A stretch of DNA of 64,000 bases from JAHEGP01 sp963792875 (GCA_963792875.1 CAWBXV010000005.1:1-64000), one strand, 5' to 3'. Shown: positions 38,349 to 47,098, counted from the first letter of the stretch. Notes: generated from the sequence alone by a model not told the origin. Program-made: numbers and translations.

Positions 38349-39542
38349 ATGTCGCATCAGGTTCTAGCCCGCAAATGGCGGCCCGCCAATTTCAGGGAGA
38401 TGGTCGGGCAGGAGCACGTGCTCAAGGCCCTGGTCAACGCGCTCGACCAGGGCCGCCTGCACCACGCCTACCTGTTCACCGGCACCCGCGGCGTGGGCAA
38501 GACCACGATCGCCCGCATCTTCGCCCGCTGCCTCAACTGCGAACAGGGGGTCACCTCGTCGCCCTGCGGCGCATGCTCCGCCTGCCGCGAGATCACCGAG
38601 GGTCGTTTCATCGACCTGATCGAAGTGGACGCCGCCTCGCGCACCAAGGTCGAGGACACCCGCGAGCTGATGGAGAACGTGCAGTACGCGCCGACGCGCG
38701 GGCGCTTCAAGGTGTACCTGATCGACGAGGTGCACATGCTCTCCACCCACAGCTTCAATGCCCTGCTCAAGACGCTGGAGGAGCCGCCGCCCCACGTCAA
38801 GTTCCTGCTGGCGACCACCGACCCGCAGAAGCTGCCGGCGACCATCCTGTCGCGCTGCCTGCAGTTCAATCTCAAGAACATGCCGGCCGAGCGCATCGTG
38901 GCCCACCTGCAGCACGTGCTGGGCGAGGAGGGCATCGCCTGTGACGAGGCGGCGCTGTGGCTGCTGGCCGAGGCCGCCCGGGGCAGCATGCGCGATGCGC
39001 TGAGCCTGACCGACCAGGCCATCGGCTACGGCGCCGGCGCCGTGACCGCGGACGACGTGCGCAGCATGCTGGGCACTATCGACCGCCAGGCGCTGACGCG
39101 GCTGCTGGCGGCGGTGGTGGCCGGCGAGGGCCGCCAACTGTTCGACGAGATCGAGCAGCTGGCGGCGCAGGGCACGGATTTCCAGGGCCTGCTGGACGCC
39201 CTGATCTCGCTGCTGCACGCCATCGCCGTGGCCCAGGCCGTGCCGGAGACCGTGCCCCAGGGCCAGGCGGACACCCAGCGCATCGCCGGGTTCGCGCGCG
39301 ATCTGAGCGGTGAGGACGTGCAGATCTTCTATCAGATGGCCATCAACGGGCGCCGCGATATGCCCTATGTGCCCGATCCGCGCCGGGGCTTCGAGATGGT
39401 GGCGCTGCGCCTGCTGACCTTCCGCCCGGTGCTGGACGAAGAGCGGGACGAAGGGTCCGCCGAACGGCCCGCCGAAGCGCCCGCCGAAGCGGCACGCCGA
39501 ACGGCACGCCGAACGGACCAGCGCCGGCGAGCCGACCGCTAA
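38349..39542 (+). CDS. dnaX: DNA polymerase III gamma/tau subunit, N-terminal (clamp-loader) part
   Basis: This 397-codon frame holds the AAA+ clamp-loader module. Walker A GTRGVGKTT is at residues 45-53, the zinc cluster cysteines at 64, 73, 76 and 79, DEVHML (Walker B) around 125, sensor-1 ATTDPQKLP and the SRC finger ILSRCLQF. It ends after a Glu/Ala/Arg-rich linker. The tau C-terminus is in the +1 frame from about 39541. A 12-base tandem repeat at 39458-39518 has one unit of 13 bases (about 39482-39494), which moves the frame. As read, this frame stops at 39540-39542 and would make a gamma-like protein. Confidence 0.95.
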   Translation: MSHQVLARKWRPANFREMVGQEHVLKALVNALDQGRLHHAYLFTGTRGVGKTTIARIFARCLNCEQGVTSSPCGACSACREITEGRFIDLIEVDAASRTKVEDTRELMENVQYAPTRGRFKVYLIDEVHMLSTHSFNALLKTLEEPPPHVKFLLATTDPQKLPATILSRCLQFNLKNMPAERIVAHLQHVLGEEGIACDEAALWLLAEAARGSMRDALSLTDQAIGYGAGAVTADDVRSMLGTIDRQALTRLLAAVVAGEGRQLFDEIEQLAAQGTDFQGLLDALISLLHAIAVAQAVPETVPQGQADTQRIAGFARDLSGEDVQIFYQMAINGRRDMPYVPDPRRGFEMVALRLLTFRPVLDEERDEGSAERPAEAPAEAARRTARRTDQRRRADR

Positions 39543-40197
39543 GCGCGAGGTACCCGCCGGAAAAAAGCCTGAGGCGCCGTGCGGCGGCGCCGCAGCCGAG
39601 GGCCGGCACGGCGCCGCGCCGGCGCCGACAGCGGGTGCGGACAGCCGGTCCCTGGCTGCGGCGCTGGGGCTGGCGCCGCAGCCGTCCCCGCGGGCCGTGG
39701 ACGGCGGGCGCAGGCCGCCGGCGGCGCCGCCCCCGGTGCCGCCGGCGCGGGGCGGTCGTGAGCCCCCGGCGGCGGCCGGCACCGACCAGGCAGCGCCGGT
39801 GGCGCTGGCCGAGCTCGAGCCGGGGCATTGGAACCGCATCTTCCCCGCGCTCCAGCTGTCCGGCGTGGCCCGCAATATCGCCGCCAACGCGGTGCTGACG
39901 CAGGTGGTCGGGACGCGGCTCGAGTTCGTAATGGATGCCGAGCAGGGCGCGCTGTTCAACGAGGAGCATGGGCGCCGCCTGCGGATGGCGCTTTGCGAGT
40001 ATTTCGGTCAGGATGTCGACATGTCCATCGCGCAGGGGGAGCAGGCCGGCGAGACGCCGGCGCTCTACCGGCGGCGGCTGCGCGCCGAGCGGCTCGAGGC
40101 CGCCGTGAGCGAGCTGCAGGAGGACGACAATGTGCGCCTGCTGATCGAGCAGTTCGATGGGCGCCTCGAGACCAGCACCGTGCAGCCGCTCGACTGA
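39541..40197 (+). CDS. dnaX: DNA polymerase III tau subunit, C-terminal domains (out of frame with the N-terminal part)
   Basis: The frame open through 39421-40197 carries the tau linker (KREVPAGKKPEAP, then Ala/Pro-rich sequence) and domain V, with LEPGHWNRIFPALQLSGVARNIAANAVL, EHGRRLRMALCEYFG and LEAAVSELQEDDNVRLLIEQFDG. This is the alpha- and helicase-binding end of tau. Without the one-base offset the N-terminal module would continue into this frame to give about 615 residues, the normal tau length. The slippery sequence for gamma production lies at 39561-39567. ybaB follows after 39 bases. Confidence 0.85.
   Translation, partial: KREVPAGKKPEAPCGGAAAEGRHGAAPAPTAGADSRSLAAALGLAPQPSPRAVDGGRRPPAAPPPVPPARGGREPPAAAGTDQAAPVALAELEPGHWNRIFPALQLSGVARNIAANAVLTQVVGTRLEFVMDAEQGALFNEEHGRRLRMALCEYFGQDVDMSIAQGEQAGETPALYRRRLRAERLEAAVSELQEDDNVRLLIEQFDGRLETSTVQPLD
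39547..39592 (+). promoter_or_regulatory. Programmed -1 ribosomal frameshift signal of dnaX
   Basis: Read in the tau frame, GGA AAA AAG (39559-39567) contains the heptamer A AAA AAG. Ten bases upstream is GAGG (39547-39550), an internal Shine-Dalgarno element. Five bases downstream, GGCGCC and GGCGCC (about 39573-39591) can form a stem. A -1 slip gives Lys-Ala-stop (TGA 39570-39572). All three elements and the spacing match the E. coli dnaX signal that makes gamma. Confidence 0.85.
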
Positions 40198-40236
40198 GGC
40201 GGCTGCCAGTACAGCGAACGACGCGGGAGGTACCCC

Positions 40237-40563
40237 ATGTTCAAAGACGGCCTTGGCGATTTGATGAAGCAGGCCCAGCAGATGCAGGACAAGATGCGCG
40301 CGGCCCAGGAGGCGCTGGCCAGCGCCGAGGTGACCGGTACGGCGGGCGCGGGGCTGGTGAGCGTGGTCATGAACGGGCGCCACGACGTGGTGCGCGTGGC
40401 CATCGACGACAGCGTGCTCAGCGAAGACAAGACCATGCTGGAAGACCTGCTGGCCGCCGCGGTCAACGACGCCGTGCGCAAGGTCGAGGTCAACCAGCAG
40501 GACATGCTGAAGCAGTTCACGGGCGGCATCACCCTGCCCGAGGGCTTCAAGATGCCGTTTTAG
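40237..40563 (+). CDS. YbaB/EbfC nucleoid-associated protein
   Basis: This 108-residue protein starts MFKDGLGDLMKQAQQMQDKM, a long N-terminal helix, then a beta sheet with MNGRHDVVRVAIDDS and a C-terminal helix region ending in GFKMPF, all typical of YbaB. The dimer has a tweezer shape and binds DNA weakly. The gene lies between dnaX and recR in most gammaproteobacteria, as here. Confidence 0.96.
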   Translation: MFKDGLGDLMKQAQQMQDKMRAAQEALASAEVTGTAGAGLVSVVMNGRHDVVRVAIDDSVLSEDKTMLEDLLAAAVNDAVRKVEVNQQDMLKQFTGGITLPEGFKMPF

Positions 40564-40571
40564 GGCGATTG

Positions 40572-41171
40572 ATGGTACTGAGTCCACTGTTGGAAGAGCT
40601 GGTGGCGGCGCTGCGCTGCCTGCCGGGCGTGGGGCCCAAGTCGGCCCAGCGCATGGCCCTGCACCTGCTGGAACGCAACCGCGCCGGCGGCGCCGCCCTG
40701 GGCGGCACGCTGCTGCGCGCGATGGAGCACATCGGCCGCTGCGGGCGCTGCCGCACCTTTACCGAGAACGCGCTGTGCGAGCTCTGCCTCAGCCCCCGGC
40801 GCGATCAGGGCCTGATCTGCGTGGTGGAGACCCCCGCGGACCTGATGGCCATCGAACAGTCCGGGGGCTTCGGCGGTACCTACCACGTGCTGATGGGGCA
40901 CCTGTCGCCCATCGATGGCATCGGCCCCGAGGACATCGGCGTCGACGTGCTGCTGCAGCGGGTGCGCCAGGGCGGCGTGCGCGAGGTGGTGCTGGCGACC
41001 GGGACCACGGTGGAGGGCGAGGCCACGGCCTTTTTTGTCGGCGAGCAGCTGCGCCAGCTGGGGGTGATCGTGTCGCGCATCGCCCACGGCGTGCCGCTGG
41101 GCGGCGACCTGGAATACATCGACGGCGGCACGCTGGCTCACGCCTTCAGCGGCCGCCAGGTTATCAAGTGA
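40572..41171 (+). CDS. recR: Recombination mediator RecR
   Basis: This 199-residue protein helps RecF/RecO load RecA on gaps. It has the helix-hairpin-helix LRCLPGVGPKSAQRMA (residues 14-29), the four-cysteine zinc finger CGRC...CELC (about residues 57-72), the Toprim domain CVVETPADLMAIEQSG and a C-terminal LATGTTVEGEATAFF plus SRIAHGVPLGGDLEYIDGGTL. I took ATG 40572, eight bases after ybaB. Confidence 0.97.
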   Translation: MVLSPLLEELVAALRCLPGVGPKSAQRMALHLLERNRAGGAALGGTLLRAMEHIGRCGRCRTFTENALCELCLSPRRDQGLICVVETPADLMAIEQSGGFGGTYHVLMGHLSPIDGIGPEDIGVDVLLQRVRQGGVREVVLATGTTVEGEATAFFVGEQLRQLGVIVSRIAHGVPLGGDLEYIDGGTLAHAFSGRQVIK

Positions 41172-41177
41172 GTCGCG

Positions 41178-42314
41178 ATGCCGCTGCCGGACCTGCATAA
41201 TCTCATTCATTGGGTCGACAGCGACCGCGCCCTGGACGAGGCGTGTGCGGTGTGGCGCTGCGCCGATGCGATCGCCGTCGATACCGAGTTCGTCCGGCGG
41301 CGCACCTATTATCCCATCCCCGCACTGCTGCAGGTCTACGACGGCGCCAGGGTCGGGGTCGTCGATCCGCTGGCCATCGGCGATTGGTCGCCGCTGGCCG
41401 AGCTGCTGGCCGGCCCGGTGGTCAAGGTGCTGCATGCCTGCAGCGAGGACCTCGAGGTCTTTTCCCGCCTGCTGGACGTCGTGCCCGCGCCGCTGTTCGA
41501 TACCCAGATCGCGGCCGGCCTGTGCGGGCTGCGGCCGTCCATGGGTTACCACAACCTGGTGCAGGAGCTCTGCGGCGTGGCCCTGCCCAAGGACGAGACC
41601 CAGTCGGATTGGCTGGTGCGTCCGCTCAGCGACGGCCAGCTGACCTATGCCGCCAGTGACGTCTACTATCTGTACGCCGTCTACCGGCAGCTGCGCGAGC
41701 GCCTGGCGGCGCTGGGCCGGGAGGCGTGGGTGCTCGAGGACGGCGCGGCGGTGGGCCATGGCCTGTCGTCGCTGACGCCGCCGGAGGAGGCCTATCTGCG
41801 CCTCAAGGGCGCCTGGCGGCTGCAGCCGCCGCAGCTGGCGGTGGCGCGCGCTTTGGCGGCGTGGCGCGAGCGCATGGTGCGCGAGCGCGACCTGCCCCGC
41901 AACTGGCTGTTGAAGGACGCTGCCATCCTGGCGCTGGCGCAGCGGCAGCCCGACGCGCTGCCGGCGCTGGCCGCAGTGGCCGAGCTGCCGCCGTCGTCGC
42001 TGCGCAAGTTCGGCGCGCAGCTGCTGCAGTGCATCGCCGAGGCCGCCGCGCTGCCCCCCGGGCAGTGGCCGCCGGCGCTGCCCAGCGCGCGCCCCGACGT
42101 GCCCCGGCAGGCCATGGCCCAGGTGGAGGCCGCGGTCGCCGCGGCCGCGGCGGAGCTCGGCGTCGCGTCCGAGGTGCTGGTCAACCGCAAGCAGCTGACG
42201 GCGCTGGCGCAGTCGCTGGCCGGGGGCGGCGGCGCGGCGCCGTCCGCGGAGCTCGGCGGCTGGCGCGCGCAGGTGCTGGCGGCGGCGCTGGCGTCAGCGG
42301 AGCAGGGCGCATGA
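41178..42314 (+). CDS. rnd: Ribonuclease D
   Basis: This 378-residue 3'-5' exonuclease trims tRNA precursors. The DEDD motifs are IAVDTEFVRRRTYYP (residues 34-48), KVLHACSEDLEVF (about 82) and the QLTYAASDVYYLYAVY (Asp plus Tyr, about 160). HRDC-like helices fill residues 205-375, with LVNRKQLTALAQSL near the end. It starts six bases after recR and overlaps the next gene by four bases (ATGA). Confidence 0.94.
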   Translation: MPLPDLHNLIHWVDSDRALDEACAVWRCADAIAVDTEFVRRRTYYPIPALLQVYDGARVGVVDPLAIGDWSPLAELLAGPVVKVLHACSEDLEVFSRLLDVVPAPLFDTQIAAGLCGLRPSMGYHNLVQELCGVALPKDETQSDWLVRPLSDGQLTYAASDVYYLYAVYRQLRERLAALGREAWVLEDGAAVGHGLSSLTPPEEAYLRLKGAWRLQPPQLAVARALAAWRERMVRERDLPRNWLLKDAAILALAQRQPDALPALAAVAELPPSSLRKFGAQLLQCIAEAAALPPGQWPPALPSARPDVPRQAMAQVEAAVAAAAAELGVASEVLVNRKQLTALAQSLAGGGGAAPSAELGGWRAQVLAAALASAEQGA

Positions 42315-42598
42315 GGCGGCTGGTCAAGGTCTATCGCAGTGCCCGCCACGAGGGCATGCATCTCATCGTGCCGGCCCAGAACGGCTTCGAGCGGGTGCCC
42401 GCGGCGCTGCTGGAGCGCTTCGGCAAGCCGGTCGAGTCGATGACGATGGTGCTGACCCCCGAGCGCAGGCTCGCGCGCACCGACGGCGCCAGCGTGCTCG
42501 CCGCGCTCGATGCCGAGGGTTTCTATCTGCAGCTGCCGCCCGGTGGGAACGACGAGATGGCCGCGGTGGCGCAACGCAACGACAAGCTGTGGCGCTGA
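42311..42598 (+). CDS. YcgL-domain protein
   Basis: This 95-residue cytoplasmic protein has the YcgL pattern: KVYRSARHEGMHLIV at the start, ALLERFGKPVESMTMVLTPERRLAR in the middle and GFYLQLPPGGNDEM at the end. The function is unknown; in other gammaproteobacteria it is found next to rnd, as here. It overlaps rnd by four bases and ycgN by one. Confidence 0.92.
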   Translation: MRRLVKVYRSARHEGMHLIVPAQNGFERVPAALLERFGKPVESMTMVLTPERRLARTDGASVLAALDAEGFYLQLPPGGNDEMAAVAQRNDKLWR

Positions 42599-43044
42599 TG
42601 GCGTCGGGCGAGCGCTTCTGGGAGACGGTGCCGCTGGCGCAGCTGAGCGCCGAGCAGTGGGAGTCGCTGTGCGACGGCTGCGGCAAGTGCTGCCTGGTCA
42701 AACTGCAGGACGACGACAGCGACCGCGTCTACACCACGCGGGTGGCCTGCCGCCTGCTGAATGTGGACAGCTGCCGCTGCCGCGATTATCCGCGCCGGCG
42801 CCGCCTCGTGCCCGCGTGCGTGAGGCTGGACGCGCAGCAGGCCGGCCAGTTCGACTGGCTGCCGGCGACCTGCGCCTACCGCCGCCTGGCGGCCGGTGAG
42901 GCGCTGCCGTCGTGGCACCACCTGCTCAGCGGCGATCGCGGCGCCGTGCACCGCGCGGGCGCCTCGGTGCGGGGGTGGGCGATTTCGGCCGAGTACGTGC
43001 ACGAGGACGAGTTCGAGCAACACATTATTCAATGGGTGGAGTGA
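42598..43044 (+). CDS. YcgN-family (UPF0260) cysteine-cluster protein
   Basis: The 148-residue product starts at ATG 42598 inside TGATG (GTG 42589 is another option). It has CDGCGKCCLVKL near residue 30, CRLLNVDSCRCRDYPRR and an ATCAYR cysteine, so eight cysteines may bind a metal or Fe-S cluster. UPF0260 has no proven function. It is translationally coupled to ycgL. Confidence 0.93.
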   Translation: MASGERFWETVPLAQLSAEQWESLCDGCGKCCLVKLQDDDSDRVYTTRVACRLLNVDSCRCRDYPRRRRLVPACVRLDAQQAGQFDWLPATCAYRRLAAGEALPSWHHLLSGDRGAVHRAGASVRGWAISAEYVHEDEFEQHIIQWVE

Positions 43045-43045
43045 T

Positions 43046-43405
43046 ATGGCGAATCTCAATCCCCTGGCCCTGGCCTGGGTGGTGTACGCGCTGGCCAGCG
43101 TGCTGCTCATCATCGTGGGGTGGCGCGTGACCAGAAACTGGCGGCCGGCCGTGCTGGGCCGTCTGCTGCGGGTGTGGCTGGCGGTTCTGCTGATGACCCC
43201 GGCCTATGTGGAGGCGGGCATCAACGCCGTCGCGCCGGCCTGGGTGGTGACGCTGTTCATCGCCGCGGGCGAGGGGCTGGAGGCGGCCCGCATCGGCTGG
43301 CTGCCGCTGGCGGCGGCGCTGGCGCTGTCCACGGCGGTCATCCTGGTCGGTGCGCTGGTGCAGCAGCTGCGCGCGCCGCGGGGCGCCACCCGGCACGCCA
43401 ACTGA
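43046..43405 (+). CDS. Small inner-membrane protein, function unknown
   Basis: This 119-residue protein begins one base after ycgN, so it belongs to the rnd operon. It has three hydrophobic segments (about residues 8-27, 38-56 and 85-107) and a basic C-terminus. No family motif was recognised; similar small membrane proteins sit between ycgN and moxR in related genomes as far as I know, but I cannot confirm it. Confidence 0.75.
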   Translation: MANLNPLALAWVVYALASVLLIIVGWRVTRNWRPAVLGRLLRVWLAVLLMTPAYVEAGINAVAPAWVVTLFIAAGEGLEAARIGWLPLAAALALSTAVILVGALVQQLRAPRGATRHAN

Positions 43406-43431
43406 TTGATCCGGACAGATGAGACGTAGTG

Positions 43432-44286
43432 ATGAAGCGATTTGAAGGCACCGAGCAATACGTGGCCACGGCCGACCTGCAGCTGGCGGTGAACGCCGCC
43501 GTCAACCTGCAGCGGCCGCTGCTGATCAAGGGCGAGCCGGGCACGGGCAAGACCATGCTCGCGGAGGAGGTGGCCGGCGCCCTCGGCCTGCGCCTGATCC
43601 AGTGGCATATCAAGTCCACCACCAAGGCCCAGCAGGGACTTTACGAGTACGATGCCGTGTCGCGGCTGCGGGACTCGCAGCTGGGCGACCCCCGCGTGCA
43701 GGACATCGCCAACTACATCAAGCGCGGCAAGCTGTGGGATGCCTTCGCCGCGGACGAGACCGTGGTGCTGCTGATCGACGAGGTGGACAAGGCGGACATC
43801 GAGTTTCCCAACGACCTGCTGGTCGAGCTCGATAAGATGGAGTTCTTCGTGTACGAGACGGGCGAGACCGTGCGCGCCCGGCACCGTCCCATCGTGGTGA
43901 TCACCAGCAACAACGAGAAGGAGCTGCCCGACGCCTTCCTGCGCCGCTGCTTTTTCCACTACATCACCTTCCCCGACCGCGACACCATGCTGCGGATCAT
44001 CGACGTGCACTTCCCGGACATCAAGCAGCAGCTGGTGCGGGACGCCCTGGACGTGTTCTTCGAGGTGCGCGAGATCCCGGGGCTCAGGAAGAAGCCGTCG
44101 ACGTCCGAGCTGATCGACTGGCTCAAGCTGCTGATGTCAGACGACATCCCCGACGAGATCCTGCGGGAGCGCGACGCCAGCAAGGCCATCCCGCCCCTGT
44201 ACGGGGCGCTGCTGAAAAACGAACAGGACGTGCACCTGCTGGAGCGGCTGGCCTTCATGCACCGCCGGCAGCAGGGCCGCCGCTAG
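43432..44286 (+). CDS. MoxR-family AAA+ ATPase
   Basis: This 284-residue ATPase has Walker A KGEPGTGKT (residues 26-34), an insert YEYDAVSRLRDSQLGD, Walker B VLLIDEVDKAD (about 112-122) and ITSNNEKELPDAFLRRCFF (sensor and arginine finger). MoxR ATPases act as metal- or cofactor-insertion chaperones together with a von Willebrand factor A partner, which is the next gene, nine bases away. The target enzyme is not evident here. ATG 43432 is preferred over GTG 43429. Confidence 0.95.
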   Translation: MKRFEGTEQYVATADLQLAVNAAVNLQRPLLIKGEPGTGKTMLAEEVAGALGLRLIQWHIKSTTKAQQGLYEYDAVSRLRDSQLGDPRVQDIANYIKRGKLWDAFAADETVVLLIDEVDKADIEFPNDLLVELDKMEFFVYETGETVRARHRPIVVITSNNEKELPDAFLRRCFFHYITFPDRDTMLRIIDVHFPDIKQQLVRDALDVFFEVREIPGLRKKPSTSELIDWLKLLMSDDIPDEILRERDASKAIPPLYGALLKNEQDVHLLERLAFMHRRQQGRR

Positions 44287-44295
44287 GCCGCCGCC

Positions 44296-45471
44296 ATGCT
44301 GATCGGGTTTTTCGAGACGCTGCGCCGCGCCGGCGTGCCCGTGTCCCTCAAGGAGCTGATGGACCTGCTGGCGGGCCTGCAGCAGCAGCTGGTGTTTGCG
44401 GACATGGACGAGTTCTACTACCTGTCGCGGGCGATCCTGGTCAAGGACGAGAAGCACTTCGACCGCTTCGACCGCGCCTTCGGGGCCTACTTCAAGGAGC
44501 TGAACGACCTGGAGGGCCTGCTGGAGGCGCTGATCCCCGACGAGTGGCTGCGCAAGGCGTTCGAGCGCGAGCTCAGCGACGAGGACAAGGCCAGGATCGA
44601 GTCGCTGGGCGGCCTGGAGAAGCTCATCGAGGAGTTCAAGAAGCGCCTGGAGGAGCAGAAGGGGCGCCACGAGGGCGGCAACAAGTGGATCGGCACCGGC
44701 GGCACCTCGCCCTTCGGCAACGCCGGCTACCACCCCGAGGGCATCCGCGTGGGCGGGGAGTCGAAGAACAAAAAGGCGGCCAAGGTGTGGGAGCGGCGCG
44801 AGTTCGCCAACCTCGACGACACCGTGGAACTGGGCACCCGCAATATCAAGGTCGCCCTGCGGCGGCTGCGCCGCTTCGCGCGCACCGGCGCCGCCGACGA
44901 GCTGGACCTGGACGACACCATCACCTCCACCGCCCGCAACGCCGGGCTGCTGGACATCAAGATGGTGCCGGAGCGCCACAACGCCGTGAAGCTGCTGCTG
45001 TTCCTGGACGTGGGCGGCTCCATGGACCCGCACATCCGCCTGTGCGAAGAGCTGTTCTCGGCCGCCCGCTCCGAGTTCAAGCACCTGGAGTACTTCTACT
45101 TTCACAACTTCATCTACGAGTCCGTCTGGCGCAACAATCTGCGGCGCCACCAGGAGCGCGTGCTGGTGGCCGACGTCCTGCACAAGTACCCGCAGGATTA
45201 CCGCGTGGTGTTCGTGGGCGACGCCTCGATGTCGCCGTACGAGATCGTGCAGCCGGGCGGCAGCGTGGAGCACTGGAACCAGGAGTCCGGCGAGATGGCC
45301 GTGCGCCGCCTGCTGCACACCTACGAGAAGGCGATCTGGCTGAACCCGCTGCCGCGGCAGGAGTGGGGCTGGACGCAGTCGGTGGGCATGGTGCGGCAGA
45401 TCATGGAGGACCGCATGTTTCCCCTGAGCATCTCCGGCCTGGAGCAGGCCATGGCGCGGCTGGCCCGTTGA
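44296..45471 (+). CDS. CoxE-like von Willebrand factor A domain protein, partner of MoxR
   Basis: This 391-residue protein has a helical N-terminal part (residues 1-130), a Gly-rich linker and a VWA domain beginning VKLLLFLDVGGSMDPHI (about residue 233). Its MIDAS motif is DVGGSMD, with Gly at the third position of DxSxS. Further on VFVGDASMSPYEI and VWLNPLP-like WLNPLPRQEWG are seen. It binds the MoxR ATPase, and the pair remodels a client complex. The variant MIDAS is the form I see in CoxE proteins. Confidence 0.92.
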   Translation: MLIGFFETLRRAGVPVSLKELMDLLAGLQQQLVFADMDEFYYLSRAILVKDEKHFDRFDRAFGAYFKELNDLEGLLEALIPDEWLRKAFERELSDEDKARIESLGGLEKLIEEFKKRLEEQKGRHEGGNKWIGTGGTSPFGNAGYHPEGIRVGGESKNKKAAKVWERREFANLDDTVELGTRNIKVALRRLRRFARTGAADELDLDDTITSTARNAGLLDIKMVPERHNAVKLLLFLDVGGSMDPHIRLCEELFSAARSEFKHLEYFYFHNFIYESVWRNNLRRHQERVLVADVLHKYPQDYRVVFVGDASMSPYEIVQPGGSVEHWNQESGEMAVRRLLHTYEKAIWLNPLPRQEWGWTQSVGMVRQIMEDRMFPLSISGLEQAMARLAR

Positions 45472-46234
45472 GCGCCGCCCGGGCCGCCGCCGCGCGGCGG
45501 GTGCCGGGGCCGCTGCGTCGCGGCGCCGCGGTGCCGGCTCTGGCGGCGCTGGCCCTGCCGGGTGCCGGCGCCGCCCTGGCCGACCCGGGCGCGGCCGCAT
45601 CGTCCCGGCAGATCGCCGAGCGCGTCGCCGGCGCGATCCGCTTCGAGACCGTCAGCCGGGCGGACCCCGCCGAACTCGACGGCCAGCCGTTCGCGCGGCT
45701 GGCGGCGTTTCTGCGCGAGGTCTATCCGCGCACCCACGCCGCGCTGCGCCTGGAGCAGGTCAACGACTACACCCTGGTGTTCGAGTGGCGGGGCTCCGAC
45801 CCCGGCCTGCAGCCCGCGCTGTTCATGGCGCATACGGATGTGGTGCCGGTCGCTGCCGACGCCCGGGCCCAGTGGTCTCACCCGCCGTTCGCGGGCGCCA
45901 TTGAGAACGGCTTCGTCTGGGGCCGCGGCCCGCGTCCATGGCCGGACCGGCCTTTGCGCTGACGGCCGACGCCATCGCGGCGGTGCTGCCCGAGGCCGTG
46001 GTGCTGCCGGGGCTGGTGCCGGGCGCGACCGACTCGCGCCACTTTGCGGCGGTGGCGGACGAGGTGCTGCGCTTCGTGCCGCTGCGGGCCGACATGGCGC
46101 AGGTCGCCGGCGTGCACGGCCGCGACGAGCGCATCGCGGTCGCGCACCTGGGCGACTCCGTGGCGATCGCGGTCGGCATGATGCGCCGCGCCGCGGCGCC
46201 GGCCGGGGACGTTGCCCCCCGCAGCGGGAATTAA
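45468..46234 (+). pseudogene. M20 metallopeptidase (carboxypeptidase PM20D1-like), internal deletion
   Basis: The N-terminal part (TTG 45468, overlapping the VWA gene by four bases) has a signal-like Ala-rich segment, then ERVAGAIRFETVSR, LVFEWRGSD, PALFMAHTDVVPV (first zinc His and Asp) and HPPFAGAIENGFVWGRG. At about 45930 it jumps out of frame to the C-terminal part PGLVPGATDSRHFAAVADEVLRF (another metal His), ending at TAA 46232-46234. A normal member has about 470-490 residues, so roughly 220 residues including the lid domain are gone and the frame is broken. I see no sign that this is a sequencing error. Confidence 0.8.
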
Positions 46235-47046
46235 TCGCGGCGCTGAGCCAGCGCCGGCAGGAAGGACACCAGCGATGCCGTCACCGCGACGTTCAGGGAT
46301 TCCACCCCGCGGTTGAGCGGCACCGCCGCCCGCTGGTCGGCCAGGGCCGCCACCGGGGCGGACAGGCCGTCGGTCTCGTTGCCCAGCACGAACACGCAGC
46401 GCTCGGGCACGGGCAGGTCGAACAGCGACTGCCCGGCGCCGGCCTCCAGCGCGATCACGCGATAGCCCTGGCGCTGCAGCGCGGCGAGGGACTCGGCGAG
46501 CTGCCGGCAGCGGTAGACCGGCGTGCGGAAGAACACGCCGGCGCTGGCCTTGATCACCAGCGGCGACAGGCCGGTATTGCCCGGTTCGCTGGACAGCAGC
46601 AGGCCGTCCAGAAAGCCGGCGGCGACCGAGCGCATGGCCATGCCCAGGTTCTGCGGGTTGTTGATGCGGTCGATGGCGAGCAGGCGGGAGGAGCCGCCGG
46701 CGACGGGCGCCGCGCCATCGGGCGCCGCGCTATCGAGCGCCGCGACGTCGTGCAGGCTGGCGCAGTGCAGGTCGGCCGCGACACCCTGGTCCTGACGGCT
46801 GTTGCGCGAGATGCGCGATAATTCCATCTTGCTGTGATAGCTGACCGGCGCGCCGGCGCGCTCGGCCAGTTGGACCAGCTGGGTGATCAGCTCGGAGGCC
46901 TGGTTGGAGCGGGCCAGGTGCAGCCGCAGCAGCCGGACGGCCGGGTTCTGCAGCGCCTCCAGCACCGGCATGCGGCCGTACACGGTGAGGTTGCCGTGAT
47001 CGCGGTGGCGCGCGGGGGCGCCGCGGTGCGGGGGCTTGGGGGTCAT
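46231..47046 (-). CDS. TrmH/SpoU-family RNA 2'-O-methyltransferase (RlmB-like)
   Basis: This 271-residue enzyme moves a methyl group from SAM to a ribose 2'-OH in RNA. It has an N-terminal substrate-binding part starting VYGRMPVLEAL, and a SPOUT domain with LLAIDRINNPQNLGMAMRSVAAG (motif 1), VFVLGNETDGL (motif 2) and VPLNRGVESLNVAVTASLVSF (motif 3), which make the SAM knot. 23S rRNA or tRNA is the likely substrate; the exact site cannot be told. It converges with the M20 fragment (4-base overlap). Confidence 0.9.
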   Translation of the reverse strand: MTPKPPHRGAPARHRDHGNLTVYGRMPVLEALQNPAVRLLRLHLARSNQASELITQLVQLAERAGAPVSYHSKMELSRISRNSRQDQGVAADLHCASLHDVAALDSAAPDGAAPVAGGSSRLLAIDRINNPQNLGMAMRSVAAGFLDGLLLSSEPGNTGLSPLVIKASAGVFFRTPVYRCRQLAESLAALQRQGYRVIALEAGAGQSLFDLPVPERCVFVLGNETDGLSAPVAALADQRAAVPLNRGVESLNVAVTASLVSFLPALAQRRD

Positions 47047-47098
47047 GAGCGCGGCTCCTGGGGTGGGCGGGGGATTTTATCAGGAATCGGTGGTGGCC

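Noticed and set aside
39697..40197. Separate small gene starting at ATG 39697
   Set aside because: The frame is open upstream and holds the tau domain; it is the 3' part of dnaX.
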